DNA of 64,000 bases from assembly GCF_003086295.3 (NCBI RefSeq), contig NC_092052.1, positions 18,010,346-18,074,345 of the forward strand. Reading direction: 5' to 3'. Below the pieces are notes generated by a model, which did not search any database, was not told the DNA's origin, and saw nothing but the letters and a program-made list of their open reading frames with translations. This stretch comes from Arachis hypogaea. Its lineage: Eukaryota > Streptophyta > Magnoliopsida > Fabales > Fabaceae. Of the stretch, positions 22,442-34,371 are shown piece by piece. The first letter of the stretch is position 1; every line of letters starts with the position of its first letter. The translations under genes were made by a program, and so were the position numbers.

Positions 22442-22623
22442 AAATTATTATACACTAAATGTATGAGATGGGAATTGAACTTGGATACTTCAAGTTATAA
22501 TAAAGCATTTAAACCAATTGAACTATTTTTCATTTTTGATGAAGTACTACTAATTTTTTTATAAAAAGTTTGGGGGGCCATGGCCCCCCCTTGTCTGAAT
22601 GAAGCTCCGCCACTGCATACAGA

Positions 22624-23427
22624 CTTGATATTGGGCCGATTGTAGAATAATGTTATGTAATTCGGTTTTTAAAATATTTAACTTGTGTTTAGTTTTTGTT
22701 CCTGTTTTTTCTTTTGTTGTGATTAAGCCCGTTTCTATCATGAAAAATGAATAATGTAAAGAGGCAAAATGTTGAGGATGGATGCAACAGTGGAGAATGG
22801 AAGTAATTGCCTGTATTGGAAAATGTAACAATTTTATATTAATTATGTATTTTATTTTTTGTGGTCCAAAAAATGATGGATATAAAAATATTTTTGTTAA
22901 ATAAAATGAATTTTTAATAAATGAATGATATTTTATATATGAGATAATAGTATTAAATTAAGTGTTATTGTTTCTTTAATGCAAAGTAATTGTTTGTTTT
23001 TGATACATGTGTAAATTAAAAAAATAAATCCTATTTTGTTGATTTTATAAAAGAAAAGTGTTGATTAGGTGAAAAATACACAATTTTACTTGTGAAGTAG
23101 TATATTGTTATTCGTATTGTTGCGATTCAGTTACTCTTTTCTACATGGATCGATGTTATTTATAGAAAGGTATTAATTCATTATGTTTAATTTTTTAGAA
23201 TAGACAATTATTGGGCATGATATTGGTTTTTTAGAATAAATAGTTATCTTTCGTTGTTGTATTCATTGAGATGAAAAGTAATATAAGCGAAAGCATGGTT
23301 AGTGGGAAGCCATTCCAAGTCTGCACGGTGTGGGTAGTGGAATTTATTTTAATGATGTAACAACTAAGGTAAAATGCATGATTGAAAAGTAAATTAACTG
23401 CATGAAAAGCTAAGTAACATTAGTTCA
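22624..23427. other. AT-rich intergenic DNA
   Basis: I see no gene or repeat of note here. Confidence 0.4.
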
Positions 23428-23564
23428 TTAACAAGAGTACAATGCGATATGGAAAGGATTGCTAAGGCATTTGCAACGGCGGATAATTTTACTGGAATCG
23501 GCACTTGGAAACGACACGAGCGGCGGTCTCTGGATGCAGGTTTGGTGCCTAGACCGTCCATCAT
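23428..23564 (-). pseudogene. Possible last exon of the viroplasmin-domain gene
   Basis: A GC-richer island in AT-rich surroundings. On the minus strand it reads in frame with the truncated exon at 29986-30268 if the CACTA element and one CAT duplication are removed (…PDTKD joined to GRSRHQTCIQRPP…), and it ends with TAA at 23428-23430. It has no recognisable domain. Assignment rests on frame continuity, composition and the inferred transposon boundary, so it is tentative. Confidence 0.4.
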
Positions 23565-24429
23565 GGGTTACTAGAACTGGCACCGTTGTCGCGATGATGT
23601 CCGAGCTCGTCGAGGTCGAATATACGTTTGTGGAGCGCAAAGGGCTTTTTCGGACGAGAATTTCAAACGAAATTTATTCTGTCTGAATGACTTTTTCATT
23701 TCGGACAAATTTGAGATAAATGTTGAACAACTTTTAGTGGAGACATTGGAATAATATATTCTGTCCTAAATTTGTCTAAATTTTGTCCCAAATTTTGGCG
23801 CTAAATTTTTTCTAGATGGCACTAAAATTTTCATACAGAGTAGCAATACATTTTGGACAAAAACTATAATTCGTCCGTATTCCATCTGAATATGCGCAAT
23901 AATTTCAGACGGATTTGGGACGAATTTTGAAAAATATTAATTCTATCCCAAATTTGTCTATAATTAGTCTTAAATGCTTTTACTATAACTAACCTTTTGA
24001 AGTAGCTAAATTTTTTTCCACAAATTTGGGACGTAAATAACATCATTTATAAATTATGTTTGAAAGTGCATCAGTTTTCAAACGAATTTCAAATGTTTGT
24101 TGAAAAATTTTAACATTTAGTATAAAAATATTCTTTACATTTTAAATTATTCTATTATTTTTTTAATTTATTCTTTTAATTATTTACGTTATAATAATTC
24201 AAAATTTAATTTTGTAACAAATTTAAGATAAAATGTATCTAAAAGAATCACATATATAAAAATTTAAAAATAAATTATATCCAATCTTCTAAAAAAATAA
24301 TACAAATAATAAATAATAATAAAAAAATCACGTAAAATAAAAAAATCATATACTTTTTCATATAAGATTAAGGTATATTGAAAATTAAAAAAATACAAAT
24401 GAATACATTTTATAGTGCACTTTATCATA

Positions 24430-26124
24430 CTATTCAGTTTGATCTTCGTCCTCATTGTTCTCGTCCTCATCTTCATCTTCGTCCTCGTCTTCGTCTTCAT
24501 CCTCGTCCTCGTTCTCATCCCCAAGTGTCTCATCATCATCATCATCATCTTCTTCATATCTTGTACTATTGGTATCCAATAAATCAATAATAGTGTCAAT
24601 ATCATTTGAGATATGATTGTTAGATTGATTTGTGGCATCTTCTTGATATGCAAAATCTTCTGTTGTTTCAATCTCAATCTCACCTCTTGCTTTAGTCTTG
24701 AATACAAACCACCATTCTGCTTTTTTCCTGGTGTTGCTCATCGGATGAGGTGCAAAATATACTTGGATTGCTTTATGTGCAATGATAAATGGATCATATT
24801 TACCATATCATCGATTCTTTTGAATCTGTATGATTCCATACTCTTTGTTTACCTTTGTTCATTTTGCCAATCGTGGGATCAAACCATTCACATTTAAATA
24901 GTACAACTCTTTTTAGTGGTAACCCAATATACTCAACTTGAATAATTTTATCAAGCTGGCCATAGAAATCATTTTCATATTCACCATAACCTGTGCCTTT
25001 GACACATATTCCATAATTCTGAGTTGACTTTCCACTTGATTGAGATCTTGTGTGAAACTTGAAGCCATTGACTTTGTAAATAGGCCAACATTTAATAATT
25101 CTCAAAGGACTCCATGCCAAGGAATGAATATTCAAATTCACCACATTATTTAAAGGATCATAAACCTATATTAAATAAGAACCAACAAGTTAGAATACAA
25201 TATGTCATCTACCAAAAAATGTGTGTACAATAAGACTATCATATCATGTTGACTTACATAATTTTTAAACCACTTTGCAAAATTTGCTTCAATAAATTGA
25301 TCAACTTGTTCATCACTTAAAGTAATATGATCTTGGTGTATGAGGTCCACAAAGATCCTATAGTACATGAATTTCAAAGAAATTTAAATTATTAATATAA
25401 GAAAATATTGTTAATAGTAAGAATATACATAGAAAAATAAATACTCACTCAATATATGGCTTAATTTCATTATAATTTATCAGTATATGATTCATGGCTG
25501 CATTGAATTCTTTGTCATCTAAATAACGAGTTTTGCATTCATCAGCCAAACAACCAGGCAAATTAAAAATAGACAAAATTGGTTGCATTGAATCATCACC
25601 CTCGTAAATTTGCTTTGTGTCGATGCTAGTTTGGCTAAAATAGTACTCACAAAAGTGAGAAATCTCCTCAATTAGGTATGATTCAATGATAGATGATCCT
25701 TCAACATGTGCTTTGTTCTTGACCTTTTTCTTAAGATGATAGAGAAATATGTCGTAAAAAAATTTATAACAAAAATCAAATAACAAATAGTTAGCTTTTC
25801 AAAAGGATACATCCATCTATATTGCACAGGACCACCAAGCAATACTTCAAATGGCAAATGAATAGGTAGATGTTCTATTGAGTCAAAAAATCCAAGAGGA
25901 AAAATACGTTCTAACTTGCATAGCACAATTAGAATATTTTCTTCAAGCTTATTGAGAACATCTTCTTGTAACGATGTTGAGCATAAATCTCGAAAAAATT
26001 GACTTAACTCTGTTATTGGCTTCCATATCTGCTTTGGTAATGAACTAAAAGTGATTGGAAGTAAACGTTCCATAAATATATGACAATCATGACTTTTCAT
26101 TCCATATAACTTGCCATCTTTCAT
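24430..26124 (-). pseudogene. CACTA TnpD (TNP2-like) C-terminal remnant: DUF4218, DUF4216, acidic tail
   Basis: The first segment (25672-26124) carries the DUF4218-type sequence of TNP2-like transposases (GMKSHDCHIFMERLLPI, then PIHLPFEVLLGGPVQYRWMYPFEK). It continues from a new frame at 25445-25786 (VKNKAHVEGSSIIESYLIEE, SHFCEYYF). A further coding piece at 25171-25377 precedes the DUF4216 region at 24800-25144 (QNYGICVKGTGYGEYENDFYG, VVLFKCEWFD). The last piece (24430-24741) starts MSNTRKKAEWWFVFKTKARG and ends in a run of Glu and Asp. Introns or frameshifts separate the pieces. The whole N-terminal half with the transposase catalytic domain is missing: 26125-27180 holds no trace of it. This copy could not encode a working transposase. 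Confidence 0.8.
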
Positions 26125-27181
26125 GTCAACACAAAAAAATGTTCAAATGATAAAGACACAATTGTTTCATCTTGAAATAAAAATTAATTGGTAAATTTTC
26201 ATCTTTTTTAGATATTGTTGATCATTTGCATGAGCCAATTAACAAAATGAGAATAAGAGGAAGCCTCATACCTGCAACAACTCTTTCTCTCTAGAAGCCT
26301 TCCATTGTCGAAACTGCACTAGAAGCCTTCCATTGTTAGTGATTTATTGTGTTCTTTACTTGTAGAAGCTTTTATAGGAAATAAATAACAAATAATTAAT
26401 AGAAAATGAAGAAGTGGTGCCTGTGGTCTGTTTTTTTTAGTCATATGGTGCGTGTGGTCCTTATACAATCTCAAGAGTTGTGAACCCCTTCGTGAATTGT
26501 TTAAGTTTGTTAATCTTTTAATTGTATCCTTTGTATGGCTTCTTTTTAGGAAAGCGGGAGATAGCAACAAGCTACACGCATACATATTTTAGTGAAGAAT
26601 GCGGCATAATTATGCATTCTTATGAAGAAAGGAGTAAAAAGGTATTTATGACTAGAATTTTGTTGCTAAAACACCTAGCGTTGTATCATGTGATTATTTG
26701 ATGTAATTGACTTTAATTTTTGACTATGAATTATAATTGTCGTTGATATTATTGTGATTATAATTTAATGGTTGGATTTACTTTGATTATGTCTGTGTTG
26801 CGATTATTGTTTTGGTTGAATTGAGTGCTTGTAAATGAACTATATTGCTGCCTTGTTAGAATTGGTAACGAGAAACTAGGAGGAAATTATTGAGTTAGAA
26901 TGATATTACTAACTACTAAGTAGTAACATGAATAAGTGATAAATTAATTACTTGTATTTTCTATTTCCACCTTTTACACACTCTGCCCCTTTCACACATA
27001 TAGTATTATCCTTGCTATGAACTTCTTAAAATGCTCATGTGTACATATATATTAGTAGTTTAGTACTAAAGCATAGTAGCACTTTATTTTACATCCTCAT
27101 TGATTATTTTGGTAGCTAAGTATTATTTTACATTGTTATTTTTTTAATTCTTTCGATGATGTACATGTTACTGAAATTTAA
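26125..27181. other. CACTA internal region between the divergent genes
   Basis: No coding domain is seen where the TnpD catalytic half would be expected. The stretch contains a direct repeat CTAGAAGCCTTCCATTGT (about 26290 and 26318) and a second micro-insertion (26415-26459). It probably holds the promoters of both genes. Confidence 0.45.
26415..26459. repeat. Micro-insertion flanked by a 14-bp duplication
   Basis: TGGTGCCTGTGGTC (26415-26428) and TGGTGCGTGTGGTC (26446-26459) flank 17 bp containing T8. It is similar in style to the insertion at 12066-12115. Confidence 0.45.
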
Positions 27182-29085
27182 ATGCAATGTCTTACTAATC
27201 TTATAAATCTTTGTTGTTTTAGATGTCAGGTTCTAAAAAAAAATAAAAAAAATACTTGTCAATTAAAGTACAAAAAATCTGTTAATAAGGAGGTGATTAG
27301 TGCACACAAAACTAAGCTTTCACAACCTAAACCTACAAAATCACGAGCTCCAGTTCCTTCACATGTATCTAAAAAGCCTTCAGCATTACCATCCTCTTCT
27401 TCGCAGCCACCACAAAAATTCAAGAGAAATTTACTATCATCCTATACCGATCATACACCATCACCATCACCATCACCAGCTGAATCACCATACTGTTCAC
27501 CTATCCAACCTCAATCATTTGATAATGCTTCTAATAATGAATGAAATTTACATCATGCTCACTCATCGGATGAAAATCATCAAGATGAATCTCTTACTCA
27601 AGAAGGTGAACCTATCATTTAAGAAGGGCTCTTGAAAATAGTGCCTTTTGGCAAAGAGTAAGTACAACAATCACTTTTGTGTTTTAATGTTCTCTCTATA
27701 TTGTTTTTATTGTGAATACATGTGTAATTACTCATTATTTGATCTTCTTATAGGTTTAATCCATGTACTGTTGTTCGTCATGTAACAAATGCCATTAAAA
27801 GCAAATTTTCAGAATTCTGCCCTGCATGGGAACATGCTAGTGAGCAAATGCGAAATTTGTGGTTTACTAAATTTAAGGTAAGTATTTATTATCATTTTTT
27901 TGTTATTTTGATATTATACATAGTGGGTAATTCAATGTATATGTTTGTTTTCTTTTATAGAAAAATTGTATGTGGGAACCTCAACACAATGCAAGAATTT
28001 TTCAATTTTTTTAGATTAAAGGGAGTGCTCGATTAAGAGGGTTGATGAATTAGGAGAGACTCAATTATTCAAAAGACCCTAACTATGTACCAAAATATAT
28101 TCCTGAACCCGTTTGGTGTCAACTATTACATTATTGGGCTACAGATCCGCATTTTAAGAACTGGTCAGCAGCAAATACTGTGAATCGAGCATCAAATGCT
28201 GGAAGTTCCATGTAGACTGGTGGTTTCATATCTATGGGTGAACATGCACGCAGAATGGTAAAATAAAAATAGATTAATTTTAGTCTTGTTCTTATTATGT
28301 GCAATATTTTCTTATTCTTTTTTCTTCCCTATCAATTAAAACTATTATATTATAGGAGAAAGCTACGGGAGTAAAACCTTCTCTAGAGGAGGTTTATACT
28401 AAATGCCACACCAAAAAGGACAAAAGTTGGATTGATGAAAGATCTGAGAAAGTCATTGTATGTGATGCTAGTTTGTTCTTCTTCTTTTGTCGTTTTCAAA
28501 AATAATTTTCACTATATGTTAGTATTTATTCATGGCATATTTAGTTGTGATTAAAATGAATTGGTTTTGTAGGGCGAATTCAAAAAGTGAAAGACAGAAC
28601 TTTCTTAAGTAGCTTTATCCTTGGATAATGAGGGAGATGTTGAGGCATCTAAGGAAGGCCTAGATATACCAGATAATTACACTATTTGGAATGAAATTGT
28701 GACAAAGGAGAAAAAGAAAGCTACTTTTGGTTTAGGTTCTTTTGGTTTAGATCTCTCTTCAAAGTTGGATTCCAGAAATTACTCAGAGACATCCAAAGAC
28801 AATCTAAATCTTGAGCAAGAACTTCACATGTGGAAAGAAAAGGCAAAGGAGCTAGAAATAATCAATGAAGAGCAAAAGGTTAAGTTGAATGATGCTGAGC
28901 ATAAGTTAAAGGATCAAGGACGTCAACTAAAAGCTCAACAGAAAAGAATTGGTTCTACTGAAAAGACACTTCATACTTTGTATAAAAAGTTGAATCTCCC
29001 ACTTTCTTCAACCTTGTCTGTTCTTGCGGATGATGAGCTTGGGACAGGCTCTAGTGATGATGAGGATGATAACATGAGTGATTGA
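27182..29085 (+). pseudogene. CACTA TnpA-like plant transposase (Ptta/En/Spm, Transposase_24)
   Basis: Exon-like segments in order: a Ser/Pro-rich N-terminal part (27220-27620, with in-frame TGA at 27542-27544); a segment reading NPCTVVRHVTNAIKSKF, then FCPAWEHASEQMRNLWFTKFK with a GTAAG donor near 27880; a segment with YVPKYIPEPVWCQLLHYWATDPHFKNWS (28080-28260); a segment EKATGVKPSLEEVYTKCHTKKD (28355-28460), the core of the plant Ptta/En/Spm transposase domain; and the last exon (28621-29085), a 150-residue coiled coil (LNLEQELHMWKEKAKELE…) with an acidic C-terminus. Several stops lie between and inside segments (for example near 28015 and 28215), so it is a pseudogene. TnpA-type proteins bind the subterminal repeats. 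Confidence 0.75.
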
Positions 29086-29985
29086 TGTCCGGAGTATATA
29101 TTTTTTTGATTTAGATTAAGGAATTTTTAGGTGAATTAGTTAGTACATTTAATTTTATTCATCATATTTGACCTTTTTAAAGGCTTTTTTTGTTTTAGTT
29201 TAATTATTTTTTTTATTTTAGTTTGATTACATTTATGAACAAGTATTTTAATAATAAATATTTTTTAACTCTTTTATGTTAATTGGCTTTTTCATGACTT
29301 TATTATGTGTTTATAATTTCGATGATGTAATATGAAAAAATGATTATGATGGTCTGAATATAGAAAGCAAATCGAATACAATTTATTTTCTAAAATATTT
29401 ATATATTAAATAGCAAATTATTTTGTATGAAAATTATTTGAAATATTATATTAAGTTTTGTAGAAAATGTGTGCGAAAATAATTTTTTGTTTTGTATGAA
29501 ATTTGTTTCAAATACGTAAATTCTTTTAAATTAAATTTGTCTGAAATTTAATTGAAAAAAAATATTTGATTTGTCTAAAATTTGTTCGAAAAAAATTTGT
29601 TATATTTGACTAAATTCGTTAGAAATTTGTCTGAAATAAAGTATATTTTTTGTTTGAAATTTGTCTAAAAATCAATATTTTTATGTTTGAAATTTGTCTG
29701 AAATACATTGTCTTTATGTTGGTTAATCTGTCTGAAATTCATCTAAAATACATCATAATAGTTAGAAATCTAGCAGATAAATGCCTATTTCAAATCTGTC
29801 ACAAAATTGTCTGAAAAAATTTCGAACGAAATTTCAAACAAAATGTAAATTAGCATCAGGGCTTTTTGGGACAAAAAAAATTCGTCCCAATTTTGTTTGA
29901 AAGAAAAATTTTGTCTCTAATATGTTCGAAATTTATTTCAATTTCGTCTCAAAATTCGTCCAAAAAAGCGTTATTTCTAGTAGTG

Positions 29986-30819
29986 CATCCTTGGTGTCAG
30001 GGACATCGTTAAGCCTAGATTGCAGGGAGCAAAGCTCTTGGGCCAAGTTGATGTACTTTGTCTCCCACGTCTCCAAGAGGTCATAGTTGTAGTCATCAAC
30101 GAATGTGTCAAGAACCTCGGATAGGGCACGAAGGCATAGCCTAGCCGCGTCCTCGTGGCTTGTGTCGATGTCGTTGGCATATCTGCCAGACACCACCAAG
30201 GCATCCGTTGCTCCGGAGGGGACGACAGAGGCAAGGTGCCGATAACATCTCCGGTCATGTGATCCTGTCTACCTAATGATTCTGTATATTAGAGGAGGAA
30301 TATCTAGTGAGTCACAAGCCTTTCTCACCCAGTCCCTCATGCTTACCGCCAACAAAGGCTCGCGATCTGGCTTGTCAGGGACCACCTCGTTGGCTAAAGG
30401 GAAAGAATATGGATTGGCAAGTAAAGGTAAGTAGGTGCACGGGAGTTGTTACGTGGAAAGAGAAACACAATGGAGTAGGGTACTTACGACGGAATTGTAT
30501 TGGTGGCAGCTAGTGTCGCTTGAGGTTGTAACGTTTATGCAAAGCTCTTAATGCAACCATTTGGGAAGCACGGTAGTCGTCCGTAGCGACGGGTTTCAGG
30601 TGCAAGATCGTTATCCAGCCGCCACTTTCCATGCTCCCGGTCGCCTCTACCAAAGTATACCAGCCATGCCTCATCCGCTTCGTCCATTGTATCGTAAGTC
30701 CTCCAAACGCTGTTCTCGTAGTCTTCAATCTGGACATGGACGTCTTCAATGGTCGTATATATGCCAGGTATCCATCCGTCAAAGACACAGTGATAGTACG
30801 GGGATAATCTAGAGTCCAT
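29986..30819 (-). pseudogene. Gene with RNase H1 N-terminal (viroplasmin-type) domain, split by a CACTA element
   Basis: Exon 1 (30488-30819) starts with ATG and encodes the small RNase H1 N-terminal / caulimovirus viroplasmin-like domain: YYHCVFDGWIPGIYTTIEDV, then a Tyr- and Asp-rich stretch and MDEADEAW. This domain binds RNA:DNA hybrids or dsRNA in RNase H1. A one-base shift near 30580 moves the protein to a frame with DYRASQMVALRALHKRYNLKRH, followed by TAG (30510-30512). The donor GTAAGT lies at 30482-30487. Exon 2 (30347-30393, NEVVPDKPDREPLLA) and exon 3 (up to 30268, TGSHDRRCYRHLASVV, then YANDIDTSHEDAARLCLRAL) join with consistent phase between canonical splice sites. Exon 3 is cut by the CACTA element at 29985. 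Its full product is unknown; no RNase H catalytic domain is visible. Confidence 0.7.
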
Positions 30820-33800
30820 TGAAGGGGTCGATGGATAAAAGGTTTTGGAAAAAGCCGTTGGTATAGTATGGTTAAGTAGTAAGTGGTAAGGGTTGCACTA
30901 TTTTGGGCAAAAATGGGCGGGTTGGGATTCAAATATATTCTTTTTCTTTTAGTTGGAGAGGATGTGAGGCTATGAAGGTGTGGAGTAAGTGGGAGGAGAA
31001 GCCTATGCGGATTTCTTGCGGTAGTTTCGGTTAGTCAGATAATTAGAGCTATAAAAAAGAATGGTTGCATTTGGGTTAACCCATGGAGGCGATGCCAACA
31101 TTGTTACCTAGCACCAATTTATAATCGGACCGCCAGGGTCAAAGTGGTATGAATGGTTGTGATCTTCAAATCAATTGCGTAAGGAACATAGGTAATATTT
31201 CCAATTTATTGGTAACAGAGCAATATTGTCCATCATGGACGTTGGAGGGAGTGATGAGTCTCATCATAGAAATAGCCAATGCAAGGAAAGATAATCATAT
31301 GGATTAGATGAGATTAATATGGATCAGAAAAAACAAAATTCAGAATCAACGGTTGAGGATATCCTCGTGATATGTTGCCAAATATGTCATTTCATGTCGA
31401 CTGTGCAGAGAATGGTCCATGCAGTCGTTCTTTCAAGTCACGTGTCAGTCAGACTATTGAAATGATGATTTGGAATCTACTCCTAGTTTCGGTGAAGGCA
31501 TTACTGCAGGAACCAGTTTGCAAGAAAAGGTGTTTCTCACAATGCCTTTAGGACTTGATGCGAAAATGTAATTTTGGAGTCCTTCATACTCATTCACAGT
31601 TTGCAAGTGTAATAGAAAGGAGTGAAAATGATAATTAACTTAAAAAAAAAAAAGAATATACAACTAATACTTGAAATACATCTGAGTTGTCTAAATTATT
31701 TAGCCTAAAGTATCAATAGTAATTGCGGAGGAAAAGTTTCCAAAAAAAAATTTTAAAAATTAGTATTTTCTAAAACCAAATTTTATATCTTGATTTTTCG
31801 AAACTCTTATTCTTTTTTTTTATATGGGTAAGTTTACATATTGTGTCGAGAGGGTTGTAAATTTTGTTAAAGTTTGCCTACTCTATTAACTGATTTAAAT
31901 TAATGTATTTGGTTGATTTAAATTTTAGATAAATATATTCGGGTTGTCTCAACTTTACGAAGATTAAAATAACAAGAGAGGTTTAATTTATAATTCTTTA
32001 ATAGTCACCAGATTAATGTATAGTGTAAAAAAAAATTATAATTTTTAATTTAAAAATAATATGAGTACATTAATATTTCATTCTAAAGTTACTAATTTTA
32101 AATAATTTTTTTTAAATCGAATAAACATAATTAATCATTTGAGAATAAAATTATAACTACGTTTATTTTTATGAAATTAAAGGAAATCATTAATTTAGAT
32201 AACATGTGTAGAATTTTTAAGTTTGCCTAAATAATAAGTTAAATTTTCATATTATGTGAGTTAAATACCGAATAAAAATATACCAATACGACCCGAAATG
32301 TACAAAAATATGAGCACATTCGCCGCACCGGAGGATGAACTTGTTAGTTTTCGTGATGTATGTTGATGAAGTGGGCAAAGCTTAACAAAATCTGCAAGTT
32401 CGCCGATACAGTACGCGAACTTGTTTGAACTCGTAAAAAAAAATAACTGTTAAAAAACAACGGTGAGAAAATTTGTTTTAGGAATTTTTTTTTGTAGATA
32501 TTTTACTTGTTTTAAGTAAAAAATTTAATACTTTTTGCCATATTTGTTGAAATCCTAAGTTAAATATGAATATTGATTTTTGAAATAGAATAAACATATT
32601 TTAAGTTTTTTGTATCTAAAAAAAAATTCTATACATTTTAGAATTATTTAGATGCATAAGTTATAGTGTGTATAGAATTGTTTAGGATGGATTGAATTAA
32701 GTACTTATTTTTATTGAAAATATGAATTTAAAAATATTATATTCAATTCTCAATAGTCAACCTATTATTTAATTTTTGTATGTTCAAAAGATTTTTGAGG
32801 AAATTAGGTAATTTGTAGGTATGTAATTTCTTGTAAAAATTTAATTAATTCAAGATATTTGTTGTCGTTCATCAAAAAAGTAAATTGAAATGACAATTTA
32901 ATATTTCTATACTCTTAAAGTATTATTTATTTATCTTTCTAACATTCTTTATCATGCAATTATTACATTAATATAATTTAATCGAAAAAAATTATTTATC
33001 ATTATTTGATTGAATAAAAATTTTATTTTATCTAAAAATTTTAGGATTTTTCAGCTTCAAGATCATCCATGTTAAATCGTTAGAAAATATAACGGAGAGC
33101 GCGGAAGCATCCCTTCATTCGAGAGCATGATTGAGATCAGAGAACCTGACTAATGTGGTTCTTTGATCGTCATTAACCAAAACTGTTTGTATCCTTGACA
33201 TGGCTGAATCACAATTCCACTGTGGGAAAAGAGTTACGAGGCGAGTTTGATGTCTTTGAGACCAAAATCTTGATGTCATTGTTTAAATTTGAGTGTCACA
33301 TTGATTAAACCTTGAAATTCAAATAAAAATAGTATCTATGGTTTTAATCTTATTTATCCAAATAAAAAATAATGATAACTTACTTAATTCTTATTAATTC
33401 TTGTCAGGAAATGTTGCTTATCTAAATATCTTTTAATAAATTATTCTTTTATTAATTGCATTGTATTCTTGACAAAGTTTTGTTGAAACAAATTTAATAA
33501 TTTAATTTTTTTTAAGAAACCTTTCAATATTTTCTAATTGTTACATTGATTTTCTTTAACAATTATGTTTATGTTTAATTATTAATTTTTCGATGCCAAT
33601 ATGTATTATTTTAACATTAACTCAAAAATTTTTACTACTGTGTAGTATAATATTTATATATTGATATAAAAAAATAATCTTACCAATATTTTTTTATTTA
33701 ATATTAAAATAAAATATACTGATATTAGAAAATTAATTGAAAAATATAACTATAATTGTTAATAAAAATTTTGGTAAAATCAGAATTTAATAATTAAATA

Positions 33801-34371
33801 CTAAATTTTATTAGTATTATTATTACTAATACAATTATCATAAATTTTACTAGCAGTAGATGCTTTTGTCGTTATTATTATTAAGAAGGATAGACATGCT
33901 TGGTTTTATATACCACACACATGAACCTTGGGCCTTGATATGGTAGTGTTTGTTTGCATTAAAAGAAAAAGACGAAACCCAAAATGACCAAAGGAATGGT
34001 CCATGCAAGTCAAACTAAAAATAAAACAAGTTTATTTGACTTGCTTTAAGTTGCTACAAGGACTGAGTAACACTCCCCCCACTTAGAGGGCAATCGAAGG
34101 ACGATGTGGATTGTAACATCAGATGGCACGTGTTGATAATATATAGGGGTACTAACATCACTTGAACATGCAATTTGCAGGTTTAGAAACTTTTTACTGG
34201 ACAAGTAGGGGTACCTACTGTCCCCAAATTACCTTTTGAATACACACTACGTACCCTCATCCAACCTTCTCCATAGCTCTAATACAAATAAAGTTGGTTT
34301 CGTAATGATTTTTTTTACCGTCAGCTTAGTTTCTTGTTCACTTAGACTACTTATCCAGTAACCTTCTAACA
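30820..34371. other. Intergenic region
   Basis: About 3.5 kb without a convincing gene. 30820-31600 is moderately GC-rich and probably the 5' region of the minus-strand gene; 31600-33900 is AT-rich. I saw no tRNA, repeat array or transposon end that I could support. Confidence 0.4.

Larger units (their letters stand above)
18980..22615 (-). mobile_element. Complete hAT transposon with intact transposase
   Basis: Perfect 14-bp terminal inverted repeats CAGTGGCGGAGCTT / AAGCTCCGCCACTG are flanked by a perfect 8-bp duplication CATACAGA (18972-18979 and 22616-22623). The single gene (19145-21601, minus strand) is unbroken. The 1-kb segment upstream of the gene (21602-22615) holds tandem duplications and a C7-run near 22584. 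Structure and coding capacity together make this the best candidate for a mobile autonomous element in the window. Confidence 0.95.
23565..29985. mobile_element. CACTA (En/Spm-type) element with degraded genes
   Basis: The right end is TTATTTCTAGTAGTG (29971-29985), the reverse of CACTACTAGAAATAA, followed by CAT. The left end is less clear: CAT at 23562-23564 precedes GGGTTACTAGAA, which keeps TACTAGAA but not the CAC. Subterminal regions at both sides (23640-24240 and 29400-29970) carry many CGGACGAATTT / GTCCGAAATT-like motifs. Inside, remnants of TnpD (minus strand) and a TnpA-like plant transposase (plus strand) diverge from about 26.2-27.2 kb. This fits an autonomous-type CACTA that has decayed. 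Confidence 0.8.

Noticed and set aside
24378..24590. His/Arg-rich plus-strand ORF
   Set aside because: It is the antisense of the acidic repeat tail of TnpD.
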